Shown one piece after another: positions 7,819 through 14,779 of a stretch of DNA of 25,133 nt. Position 1 is the first letter of the stretch; every line of letters begins with the position of its first letter. The notes below the pieces were generated by a model. That model was given only the letters and a program-made list of their open reading frames with translations. It was not told where the DNA came from and made no database searches. The stretch covers positions 14,616 through 39,748 of the forward strand of contig DFSO01000087.1 in assembly GCA_002378665.1 (NCBI GenBank), read 5' to 3'. The stretch comes from Loktanella sp. UBA3435 (GTDB lineage Bacteria > Pseudomonadota > Alphaproteobacteria > Rhodobacterales > Rhodobacteraceae). Both the position numbers and the translations under genes were made by a program.

Positions 7819-8648
7819 TAAGGGCCTTTGAATTGGCGATCATGTTTGAGCGCGGCGATGCGTTTGCGCGCATATGACACTTCCTTGACGTCAAGATCAA
7901 TCATAACTGTTCCGATCTCGGTCCCAGCATCCGCTAAAACTTCGCCCCATGGCGAAATTACCATGCTATGACCGTAGGTTACGCGCGGCTTGCCTGCAGT
8001 TGCGGCATGGGTGCCCGTTTGCGCGGCGGCCAAAACATAGCAGCCCGTTTCAATCGCGCGCGCCTGCAAGAGCGGCTGCCAATGGGCGGCACCTGTGACG
8101 GTGGAAAAGGCGGAAGGCGCGAGCAGGATGTCTGCGCCCGCTTGCGCCAAAGCGCGGTAAAGATAAGCAAAGCGGATATCGTAGCAGATCGAAAGGCCAA
8201 GCGCGCCAAACGCCGTTTGCGCCAGAACGGCACGATCCCCGGGCCTGTAACCTGCAGATTCGCGGTAGGTCTCGGTCTCGCTCACATCCACGTCAAACAT
8301 GTGGATTTTGTCATAGTGAGCGACAATCTCGCCCTTGGGATTTATCAGGAATGACCGATTGGCAAATCGGCCATCAGCATCGTCCGTTTTCAAGGCGAGG
8401 GAGCCGATAGACAGCCAGATACCGAGTTCAGCCGCCTCAGCCCTTAACGCTGCAAGCGTAAGATCATCGGCCTCATGCTGCAAAACTTCGACTTGGTGCG
8501 CCCGATTGGCCGAAACGCAATTTGTGACCTCTGGAGTCAGCACAAACTGCGCACCCTGCCCCACGGCCTCGCGCAGATGCGCCCGTGTAGCGACCAAATT
8601 GTCGCACGGATTATCGCTAGAGGTCAGTTGAAGCAGGGCTGTTTTCAT
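7818..8648 (-). CDS. carbon-nitrogen hydrolase, Nit1-like (probable deaminated glutathione amidase)
   Basis: This nitrilase-superfamily amidase has 276 residues. The catalytic triad is intact: Glu40 (LTPE), Lys114 (YDKIHMFDVDV) and Cys155 (SICYDIRF). The segments KIHMFDVDV and PSAFSTVTGAAHW followed by ARAIE resemble the Nit1/NitA branch. Characterised members of that branch hydrolyse deaminated glutathione, a side product of transaminases, back to usable parts. Being stacked directly behind grxC, a glutathione-dependent enzyme, with a TAATG overlap (8646-8650) fits that role. Family membership and triad are seen; the substrate is inferred from branch resemblance and context. Nit2-type omega-amidase is the main alternative. 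It acts in the cytoplasm; there is no signal peptide. Confidence 0.93.
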   Translation of the reverse strand: MKTALLQLTSSDNPCDNLVATRAHLREAVGQGAQFVLTPEVTNCVSANRAHQVEVLQHEADDLTLAALRAEAAELGIWLSIGSLALKTDDADGRFANRSFLINPKGEIVAHYDKIHMFDVDVSETETYRESAGYRPGDRAVLAQTAFGALGLSICYDIRFAYLYRALAQAGADILLAPSAFSTVTGAAHWQPLLQARAIETGCYVLAAAQTGTHAATAGKPRVTYGHSMVISPWGEVLADAGTEIGTVMIDLDVKEVSYARKRIAALKHDRQFKGP

Positions 8649-8902
8649 TATTTGAGCAAAGCGTCCAGTTTCCCCGCACGGCTCAAGGCGTCCAAATCGT
8701 CAAACCCCCCAACATGGGTTCCATCGATAAAGATTTGGGGCACGGTGCTGCGGCCTTTGGCGCGCTGAATCATCTCGCTACGCTTTTCAGGATGCTTATT
8801 GATATCCGTCTCGGCAAAGCTGACGCCCTTAGACGCCAACAGGCGCTTGGCTGCATGGCAATAGCCACATGTGCTTTTTGTATAGAGCTCGACAGGCTTC
8901 AT
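8648..8902 (-). CDS. grxC: glutaredoxin 3
   Basis: This 84-residue glutathione-dependent disulfide oxidoreductase reduces protein disulfides and mixed glutathione disulfides in the cytoplasm. It has the dithiol active site C12-G-Y-C15, the cis-proline TVP (53-55), and the glutathione-binding GGFDDL (65-70). This is the classic GrxC length and layout, distinct from monothiol GrxD (CGFS). AAGGA lies 8 nt before the ATG. It sits 33 bp after comF and overlaps the Nit-type amidase by one base, so the four minus-strand genes form one operon. Confidence 0.96.
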   Translation of the reverse strand: MKPVELYTKSTCGYCHAAKRLLASKGVSFAETDINKHPEKRSEMIQRAKGRSTVPQIFIDGTHVGGFDDLDALSRAGKLDALLK

Positions 8903-8935
8903 TTGGGTGATCCTTAATCTGTTTCAGGGCCCTAT

Positions 8936-9658
8936 TTAAGTATCTTTTACCACTCTTGCCAGTGTCAGGATATCAACGCTTCGTGCGCCAACTGACATAC
9001 ATGCCTCTGTGCAAGCGGCTAATGTCGCGCCAGAGGTCATCACGTCATCGATCAAAAGGATCGGACGGTCCTTCAATTTAAACCTTTGACTGGGGTTCGC
9101 CTTGATCGCTTCGGATAGTTCAGCAAAGCGGGCATCGCGGCTGTGCCCCTTAAGCGGCGCGGTGTTTCGGGTACGGATCAGGCCATCAACGCAAAGATCA
9201 CGATTGATCGCCTTGGCCAATACTCCAGCCAACACAGCGGATTGATTGTAGCGCCTTTGGATCAGGCGAACGCGGTGAAGCGGCACAGGAACGATCAACG
9301 TATCGTCTTGCAAAAGTGGCTCGGCAGCCCGCGCCATCCAACGCGCAGCAGGTTGTGCGAGATCGGTTCTGTCACCATGTTTCAGCGACAAAACCAGTTT
9401 TCGCCCGATCCTCGTATAGGCCATTACCGAACGCCCATGATCCCAGGGGCGGGCAATCGCCATACAGTCGTCGCAAATCAGGTCGTCATCAGGATCATCA
9501 CCTGGCAAAGGCGTGCCACATTTGTTGCAAATCGTGGCTCCGATGAAATCGGTATCCCGCCAACATTTGCCACACAGTCCAAAATCATCCTCGGTCGGTG
9601 CGTCACATGCGACACATTGCGAGGGGTAAATTGCCCGAATGACGCTTTGCATCCACAT
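8936..9658 (-). CDS. comF: ComF family phosphoribosyltransferase-like protein
   Basis: This 240-residue protein has the double zinc-finger N-terminus of the ComF family: cysteine pairs C15/C18, C29/C32, C44/C47 and C62/C65. A type-I phosphoribosyltransferase domain follows, with the PRPP loop LLIDDVMTSGAT (201-212). Members are linked to DNA uptake in competent bacteria (ComFC), but homologues are also universal in non-competent alphaproteobacteria, so competence should not be assumed. The start is supported by AAGGTG 5 nt upstream. It is the first gene of the comF-grxC-nit-marR operon. The divergent methyltransferase-fold gene begins only 13 or 31 bp away, depending on its start, so the promoter of each must lie within or right beside the other gene. 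Confidence 0.93.
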   Translation of the reverse strand: MWMQSVIRAIYPSQCVACDAPTEDDFGLCGKCWRDTDFIGATICNKCGTPLPGDDPDDDLICDDCMAIARPWDHGRSVMAYTRIGRKLVLSLKHGDRTDLAQPAARWMARAAEPLLQDDTLIVPVPLHRVRLIQRRYNQSAVLAGVLAKAINRDLCVDGLIRTRNTAPLKGHSRDARFAELSEAIKANPSQRFKLKDRPILLIDDVMTSGATLAACTEACMSVGARSVDILTLARVVKDT

Positions 9659-9689
9659 GATTGCACCTTAAATGAAGCCTATGGAAAAA

Positions 9690-10505
9690 ATGCCCCAATT
9701 GACCGACCGCGTAGCCTTGCTCCGCAATCGTGCCCGCGCTGATGACGCTGGGCTGTTTTTGCACGAGCTCGTTGCCGCTGAGATTAAGGAAAGACTGATA
9801 GAGGTTAACAGAACCTTTAATTCGGTTGCGATTGTTACAGGCTTTCCCGATTTCTGGCAAAAAGAGTTTCCCGACGCAACCGTAGTTGCCGATGACGAAA
9901 TTCTTGCGCTGACGCCTGCGTCCTATGATCTTGTCCTTCATATGATGGCGCTGCATTGGGCGAATGACCCTGTGGGCCAGTTGGTGCAGGCACGGCACGC
10001 GCTCAAGGCTGACGGTCTGATGCTCGCAACTTGCTTTGGCGGTCAGACATTACACGAATTGCGCGCGTCTTTGGCCGAAGCTGAAGCGGTTGTTGCAGGT
10101 GGCCTTTCCCCACGTATTGCACCGATGGGCGAAATCCGCGATCTTGGCGGTCTTTTGCAACGCGCAGGCTTTGCCCTGCCTGTGGCCGACGGTACGCCGA
10201 TGACAGCAAGCTACGGCAACCTTTTCCATCTGATGCATGATCTGCGCAAAATGGGCGAGACAAATGCCCTCGCGCATCGCCCGCGCCATTTTACCATGCG
10301 CAATATCATCACCGAGGCGGCCTCTGTTTACGTCGAGAACTTTGGCAATGACGAAGGCCGCATCGACGCGACGTTTGAGATTATCACGCTCACCGGTTGG
10401 GCGCCTGACGAAAGCCAGCAAAAAGCGCTCCGCCCCGGAACTGCGACTACGCGATTGGCCGATGTTTTGGGAACACAAGAAAAGCCGCTGAACGGCAAAG
10501 ATTGA
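9690..10505 (+). CDS. NDUFAF5-like / BioC-related methyltransferase-fold protein
   Basis: This resembles the NDUFAF5 family, whose human member modifies complex I subunit NDUFS7 during assembly. Matching features are the N-terminus LTDRVALLRNRARA, ALHWANDPVGQL, the GGQTLHELRASLAEAE segment, GGLSPRIAPMGEIRDLGGLL, and the C-terminal ATFEIITLTGWAPDESQ. The usual glycine-rich SAM motif I is not visible: the equivalent stretch reads VAIVTGFPDFW. SAM use is therefore uncertain. I prefer the third ATG (9690, 271 residues), with GGA 5 nt upstream and the family-like N-terminus MPQLTDR. The ATG at 9672 would add six residues but has no ribosome site. hemH follows 45 bp downstream on the same strand and may be co-transcribed. 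A role in complex I biogenesis is inference. Confidence 0.85.
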   Translation: MPQLTDRVALLRNRARADDAGLFLHELVAAEIKERLIEVNRTFNSVAIVTGFPDFWQKEFPDATVVADDEILALTPASYDLVLHMMALHWANDPVGQLVQARHALKADGLMLATCFGGQTLHELRASLAEAEAVVAGGLSPRIAPMGEIRDLGGLLQRAGFALPVADGTPMTASYGNLFHLMHDLRKMGETNALAHRPRHFTMRNIITEAASVYVENFGNDEGRIDATFEIITLTGWAPDESQQKALRPGTATTRLADVLGTQEKPLNGKD

Positions 10506-10537
10506 CGCAGAGCCTTTTCCAGCTAGGTCTTGCGCAA

Positions 10538-10543
10538 AGAGGA
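10538..10543 (+). promoter_or_regulatory. ribosome binding site fixing the hemH start
   Basis: AGAGGA lies 7 nt before the ATG at 10551. It selects this ATG over an in-frame TTG at 10530, which has no comparable site and would add seven residues. Confidence 0.75.
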
Positions 10544-10550
10544 ATATGAC

Positions 10551-11612
10551 ATGACAGACCAAACCGCCGTTTGCCCAATGCACGCGCCAAAGGATCACCC
10601 CAAGTTTAAGCCCGCGAAAGTTGGCGTTCTGGTTGCCAACCTTGGCACGCCTGATGCGACGGATTATTGGTCCATGCGCCGTTATCTCAACGAATTTCTG
10701 TCCGACAAGCGGGTCGTCGATATCTCGGACTGGATTTGGCAGCCACTTTTGCAGCTGGTCATTCTGACAACGCGGCCCTCCAAATCCGGCGCGAATTACA
10801 AGTCGATCTGGAATACCGAGGCCGATGAGAGCCCACTTTTGACGATTACCAAACAGCAAACCGCTGCGATCAAGGCGACGATGGCAGAGCGCCACGGCGA
10901 CAACGTCATGGTGGATTTCTGCATGCGCTATGGCAACCCATCCACCAAATCCAAGGTCCGCGAAATGGTCGAGGCGGGCTGCACCAAGATCCTGTTTTTC
11001 CCACTCTACCCGCATTACGCAGGTGCGACATCAGCCACAGCAAACGACCAATTCTTTCGCGCACTGATGGACCAGAAATGGCAACCCATTGCCCGCGTGG
11101 TGGAACCTTACTTTGAGGACCCCGCCTATATCGACGCGCTGGCGCAATCGATTGAGACGGCTTATGCCAACTTGGATGAAAAGCCGGAACTCTTGATTTG
11201 CTCCTACCACGGCATGCCGCAACGCTACCTGCGCGAGGGTGACCCCTATCACTGCCAATGCCAGAAAACGACGCGCTTGCTCAAAGAGCGTTTAGGCTGG
11301 AAAGACACCGAAATCAGAACTACCTTCCAATCGGTGTTCGGCCGAGAAGTGTGGCTAAAGCCCTATACTGTTGATGAAGTTGCGCGTTTGGCGAAAGACG
11401 AAGGTGTCAAACGGATCGCCATTTGCGCACCAGCCTTCTCCGCCGATTGCATTGAGACACTCGAAGAGATCAACGAAGAAATCAAAGAGAGCTTTGAGCA
11501 TGCGGGCGGTGAGCAGTTCACTTACATTCCGTGCCTCAATGATGATCCTGCGCATATTGCCGCGCTTTGCGGCATTATCGACGAAAACCTTCTGGGTTGG
11601 GTGAACCGCTAA
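10551..11612 (+). CDS. hemH: ferrochelatase
   Basis: Ferrochelatase inserts ferrous iron into protoporphyrin IX, the last step of protoheme synthesis, at the cytoplasmic membrane surface. The 353 residues include VLVANLGTP (26-34), YKSIWNTEADESPLL (83-97), MRYGNPS (125-131), FFPLYPHYAGATSAT (149-163), the catalytic His220 in CSYHGMPQRY, and the conserved acidic site CIETLEEI (300-307). Paired cysteines (C235/C237 in YHCQCQ, plus C292 and C300) are of interest because ferrochelatases of some alphaproteobacteria, including Caulobacter, hold a [2Fe-2S] cluster; whether this one does cannot be decided here. The first 20 residues precede the family core. A bidirectional terminator follows at 11618-11642. 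Confidence 0.97.
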   Translation: MTDQTAVCPMHAPKDHPKFKPAKVGVLVANLGTPDATDYWSMRRYLNEFLSDKRVVDISDWIWQPLLQLVILTTRPSKSGANYKSIWNTEADESPLLTITKQQTAAIKATMAERHGDNVMVDFCMRYGNPSTKSKVREMVEAGCTKILFFPLYPHYAGATSATANDQFFRALMDQKWQPIARVVEPYFEDPAYIDALAQSIETAYANLDEKPELLICSYHGMPQRYLREGDPYHCQCQKTTRLLKERLGWKDTEIRTTFQSVFGREVWLKPYTVDEVARLAKDEGVKRIAICAPAFSADCIETLEEINEEIKESFEHAGGEQFTYIPCLNDDPAHIAALCGIIDENLLGWVNR

Positions 11613-11617
11613 ACGCA

Positions 11618-11642
11618 AAACGGCGGGTCATGCCCGCCGTTT
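11618..11642. terminator. bidirectional Rho-independent terminator between hemH and the L,D-transpeptidase
   Basis: A 10-bp perfect stem pairs AAACGGCGGG (11618-11627) with its complement (11633-11642) around the loop TCATG. On the plus strand the stem ends in TTT with a T-rich tail; on the minus strand it ends in TTTT. It lies 6 nt past the hemH stop and 26 nt past the stop of the convergent transpeptidase gene, so it can serve both. Confidence 0.85.
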
Positions 11643-11667
11643 CATTCCGAAAATTTGTAATGCGATC

Positions 11668-12261
11668 CTAGATCAACAGGACCTGTGTGCCGATGCGGGT
11701 CATGCTGAAAAGCTCGGCGATATGCTCGTTATAAAGACCAATGCACCCGCTGGACGAACGCCGGCCAATCTTGCGCGTGTCGTGCGTGCCGTGGATACGG
11801 TAATACTGCCAAGTCAGATATAGCGCATGCGTCCCAAGTGGATTGTCTGGACCTGGGCCAATATATTCTGGCCATTCTGGATTCCGCTCACGCATCGACG
11901 GTGTCGGACGCCACTCTGGGCTATCTACTTTACGCACAATCGAAGTCGAGCCCTTGCGGGTCAAATCGTCTGTCAAAGGTACGGAAGTAGGATACAGCTT
12001 GTAGATACTCCGGTCTTCAGACCAAAAATGCAGCGCGCGCGATTGGATATCCACAAGAATAGCGCCACCAGACAAACTGCTGAAATAGGGCTGCCAATCT
12101 AGTGAACGAAAACTCGAAATGTTGCGCGAAACGCCACTGGAAATATCCGCTTCGATCTCTGTGCTGTTGCTCGTTTGCGCCAAAGCACCCGTGCCAATTG
12201 TAGCAGCCGATGCTGCTAAAAAGTTACGGCGTGAAAGGCTGTTGTTCAAAAACTTACTCAT
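11668..12261 (-). CDS. L,D-transpeptidase (YkuD domain), Tat-exported
   Basis: This periplasmic YkuD-family enzyme would make 3-3 peptidoglycan cross-links or related bonds through a catalytic cysteine. From the ATG at 12261 it has 197 residues: a twin-arginine signal SRRNFLAAS (10-18), hydrophobic core, cleavage near ALAQ (26-29), and a YkuD domain from about 65. The active site has HGT (157-159) and Cys173 in SSSGCIGLYN. The common form is S-H-G-C-x-R; here Ser replaces His and Gly replaces Arg. GGAG lies 6 nt before the chosen ATG, which excludes the longer in-frame reading to 12339. There is no LysM or other wall-binding domain. It diverges from the CAP-domain lipoprotein (156 bp between starts) and meets hemH tail to tail. 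Confidence 0.92.
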   Translation of the reverse strand: MSKFLNNSLSRRNFLAASAATIGTGALAQTSNSTEIEADISSGVSRNISSFRSLDWQPYFSSLSGGAILVDIQSRALHFWSEDRSIYKLYPTSVPLTDDLTRKGSTSIVRKVDSPEWRPTPSMRERNPEWPEYIGPGPDNPLGTHALYLTWQYYRIHGTHDTRKIGRRSSSGCIGLYNEHIAELFSMTRIGTQVLLI

Positions 12262-12267
12262 TTTTTG

Positions 12268-12271
12268 CTCC
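12268..12271 (-). promoter_or_regulatory. ribosome binding site fixing the start of the Tat L,D-transpeptidase
   Basis: The minus strand reads GGAG, six bases (CAAAAA), then ATG at 12259-12261. This puts the twin-arginine motif at residues 11-12, as expected for a Tat signal, and argues against upstream in-frame starts. Confidence 0.7.
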
Positions 12272-12417
12272 ATCAGACGATTTTGCTGATTAATTGCGTT
12301 GTAACTAGGCCGCAATTCGCCTCCATGCAATTCAAACAATCGTCATAACGGCGAAGGATTGCCGAACAGTATTTGAAGTGTGTCCATATAGGCGCTAAGA
12401 GACCATAGCTTCTGAGA

Positions 12418-13005
12418 ATGGATATTAAGATGTTAAGACGGAAAATGTTAGTTGGGTTGGCCCTTGGGGCGCTTGCGGCTTGTTCTGGAAGTACGTCCGC
12501 GCGTATCGGCCCTGATGGTCTGCCGCTGCCACAAGTGTATAAGATCTCTCCTTCGGATACAGGTGACATCCAATTCCGCATGCTCGACAGCGTGAACGCA
12601 TTGCGCCAAGCGGCAGGTGTTCCACCTGTTGAGCTTGACGGTCAACTGACTGCTGCTGCAGCAACACATTCCCGCGATATGTCCATTCAAAACCGACCTT
12701 GGCTATTCGGATCTGACGGCTCGTCCCCACTGGACCGCGCCCTGCGTGCCGGATTTCAAGGGCAGATTGTTGGCGAAAACATCTCTGAATCCTACGAAAC
12801 GGAATTAGAAACGCTCGCCGCTTGGATAAACCAAACCGACACGCGCAACGTTATACTTGACCCAGAAGCGCGCCGTATGGGGTTCGCTTGGTTCCAAGAA
12901 CCAGCAGGTAAGCTGTGGTGGACGCTCAACATGGGTTCAAACCAGTCAATGGTATCACCGAGCGTCACCGCATTTCAGGGGACAATTCCTGCGATTACCA
13001 ATTAA
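12418..13005 (+). CDS. CAP (SCP/PR-1) domain lipoprotein
   Basis: This is a secreted CAP-superfamily protein of unknown role. It has a lipoprotein signal ending in the lipobox LAAC (Cys22 from the first ATG), then a single CAP domain. Family motifs are VNALRQAAGVPPVELD, THSRDM, DGSSPLDRALRAGF, GENISE, and RNVILDPEARRMGFAW. Two positions that usually hold histidine in bacterial CAP domains differ: the F-S-H-x-G-x-D-G motif appears as WLFGSDG, and G-H-R-x-N-I-L as DTRNVIL. The metal site is therefore probably absent. The start may be the ATG at 12418 (195 residues) or 12430; neither has a strong ribosome site. Neighbours on both sides are YkuD enzymes, which suggests a cell-envelope job. It ends in a 4-nt overlap with the convergent lipoprotein. 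Confidence 0.9.
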   Translation: MDIKMLRRKMLVGLALGALAACSGSTSARIGPDGLPLPQVYKISPSDTGDIQFRMLDSVNALRQAAGVPPVELDGQLTAAAATHSRDMSIQNRPWLFGSDGSSPLDRALRAGFQGQIVGENISESYETELETLAAWINQTDTRNVILDPEARRMGFAWFQEPAGKLWWTLNMGSNQSMVSPSVTAFQGTIPAITN

Positions 13006-13493
13006 GGGTAGATGAAAATCTTGGTGCCATCATCAATCATCGCATAGATTTCTTCCATTTCGGCGTTGGTCACGGCGATACAGCCCCATGTCCAATCTGG
13101 TTCACCAACATATTGATCCGGTGTGCCGTGAATAAAGATATCACCGCCAGGTGACTTTCCTTGAGCACGCGCACGCTGCGCATCATTGGTGTTTGGATAT
13201 GAAATACCAAGCGACAGGTGAAAACGGCTATTTGGGTTGCGGCGGTTTATATAGTACGCGCCTTCGGGTGTCCGCCCGTCACCTTCAAATTCTTTGTGAC
13301 CTTTGGGATCGAATCCAAGCTCAAAATTATAGCTCCGCAAAACCCGACCACCAGACATCAGCCGCATCAGCCGTTTGCCCTTAAAGATTTCGATCATGGT
13401 GATGTCGGGGCCATTGTATTCTCGAATTTTGCCCGCACAACCAGCCAGCCCAAAGGCTGCGCCAATCATCATGATACGTCTCGTGATTTTCAT
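13002..13493 (-). CDS. YkuD-domain lipoprotein (YafK/DpaA-like L,D-transpeptidase family)
   Basis: The 163-residue protein has a lipoprotein signal with lipobox LAGC (Cys19), so it should be anchored to a membrane facing the periplasm. The YkuD domain shows EGDGRTPEGAYYINRR, FHLSLGISYPN, HGTP (122-125) and catalytic Cys138 in DWTWGCIAVTN. This form of the active site (W-T-x-G-C-I-A) is that of the YafK branch. The E. coli member of that branch acts as an amidase that cuts Braun lipoprotein from peptidoglycan rather than as a cross-linker; transferring that activity here is inference. GAGAG lies 5 nt before the ATG. It converges on the CAP-domain gene with a 4-nt stop overlap. rlmD ends 80 bp upstream on the same strand, so read-through from that long operon is possible. 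Confidence 0.92.
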   Translation of the reverse strand: MKITRRIMMIGAAFGLAGCAGKIREYNGPDITMIEIFKGKRLMRLMSGGRVLRSYNFELGFDPKGHKEFEGDGRTPEGAYYINRRNPNSRFHLSLGISYPNTNDAQRARAQGKSPGGDIFIHGTPDQYVGEPDWTWGCIAVTNAEMEEIYAMIDDGTKIFIYP

Positions 13494-13573
13494 TACTGCT
13501 CTCGGTCTTTGCCGCTTTTTCTTATTAGATACACCATAATAGCAAACGGTGTGAACATAAATTCACTAAACTG

Positions 13574-14776
13574 TTATTTCCGCGTGAAGCTGCCGACGAC
13601 CTCAACATGTGCCGACCAACGGAATTGATCCACGACCTGCACCCAAGTCAACGTAAAACCTGCTTTTTGCAGCGTAACTGCGTCACGCGCAAAGGTAACG
13701 GGGTTACAAGACACCATAGCGACCACTTTGATCGCGGACTCGGCCAGCGTTGCAATCTGCGCCTCAGCACCCGCGCGTGGCGGATCAATCACGGCAGCAT
13801 CAAATTTACGCAACTCATCAGCCTCCAGCGGACGGCGGAACAAATCGCGTGCCTCAGACGTAACCCGCTTTAGTCCCCTGCCTTCACGCCAGCCGCGATC
13901 AAGGGCTTTGATCATCTCAACTTCACCCTCAACGGCGTGAACTTCTGCGCGCGCCGCAAGTGGCAATGTAAATGTGCCAGACCCAGCAAACAGATCAACG
14001 ATACGGTCCGCCTTCGCGGTGATTTCCTGAACCGCGCTCAGCAGGGATTCTTCGCCATGCTTGGTTGCCTGAAGAAATGCGCCAGCTGGCGGAATAACAG
14101 CCGTGCCGCCGAAATACTGCACGGGCGGCTGCATTGTCACGACAGGCTCGTCGATCCAAACCAGTCGCGCAATCGCATGGGTTTGCGCAAAAACAGCCAA
14201 TTCGGTCCGCAATTCAGGCGTCAGTGGCTTTTCCGTATCAACCACGATATCCAAACCAACGGCGGTTTCGGTCACGGTCAAAGCGATTTCGGCCTTGCGC
14301 GACGCGGCAACGACAACCAATTCCTCAAGCATCGGGAACTGCAACATCAGGCCGGGCGTCAAAAGCTGGCACTCTGGCACAGGGATCAACGTATTCGTGC
14401 CCTTGGCATGGAACCCAAGCATCGCGCCGCTTTTGGTCCGCTTGCCCGCCAGCTTTGCCCGACGACGAGAATTGGCAGGCGACGTCAGCACATCACGGTA
14501 AACCGTCTCAATGCGCTGGGCGGCTAAGGCCCGCTGCACGATCTCTAGCTTCCAATTGGCAACGAAAGCGTCATTGGCGTGCTGCATCGCACAACCGCCG
14601 CAAGTTTTGAAATGCTTGCAAGGGGCCGCTACACGGTCCGCCGAAGGCGTGATAATCCGCACAGTCCCGTCTTGGGCCACAGCCACTTCTTCACCGGGCA
14701 AAACGCGCGGCAGCAATGTGCGCCCGTCGTCTACCTTGCCCAAGCCAAGATGGGTTAGTCCTTCGATCATCGCCAT
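13574..14776 (-). CDS. rlmD: 23S rRNA (uracil-C5)-methyltransferase, RlmD/RumA-like
   Basis: This SAM-dependent RNA m5U methyltransferase of the TrmA/RlmD family has 400 residues. A short N-terminal TRAM-like segment (about 1-48) precedes the iron-sulfur ligands C53, C59, C62 (CKHFKTCGGC) and C136 (PECQLL). The catalytic domain has SAM motif DLFAGSGTF (261-269), DPPRAG (331-336), and the nucleophile Cys357 in SCNPVTFARD. All catalytic and cluster residues are present. The likely target is a conserved uridine of 23S rRNA; which one cannot be fixed from sequence, and RlmC-like specificity is an alternative. It starts 3 bp after the stop of the second ABC exporter gene, so it is probably translated from the same message. 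Confidence 0.93.
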   Translation of the reverse strand: MAMIEGLTHLGLGKVDDGRTLLPRVLPGEEVAVAQDGTVRIITPSADRVAAPCKHFKTCGGCAMQHANDAFVANWKLEIVQRALAAQRIETVYRDVLTSPANSRRRAKLAGKRTKSGAMLGFHAKGTNTLIPVPECQLLTPGLMLQFPMLEELVVVAASRKAEIALTVTETAVGLDIVVDTEKPLTPELRTELAVFAQTHAIARLVWIDEPVVTMQPPVQYFGGTAVIPPAGAFLQATKHGEESLLSAVQEITAKADRIVDLFAGSGTFTLPLAARAEVHAVEGEVEMIKALDRGWREGRGLKRVTSEARDLFRRPLEADELRKFDAAVIDPPRAGAEAQIATLAESAIKVVAMVSCNPVTFARDAVTLQKAGFTLTWVQVVDQFRWSAHVEVVGSFTRK

Positions 14777-14779
14777 GTT

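Noticed and set aside
8936..9658. comF as evidence of natural competence
   Set aside because: ComF-family proteins are near universal in alphaproteobacteria and no other competence gene is present here.
10050..11015. Long minus-strand open frame (about 320 codons) opposite the NDUFAF5-like gene and hemH
   Set aside because: It spans two well-supported plus-strand genes, has no recognisable motif, and is the usual reverse-frame shadow of high-GC coding DNA.
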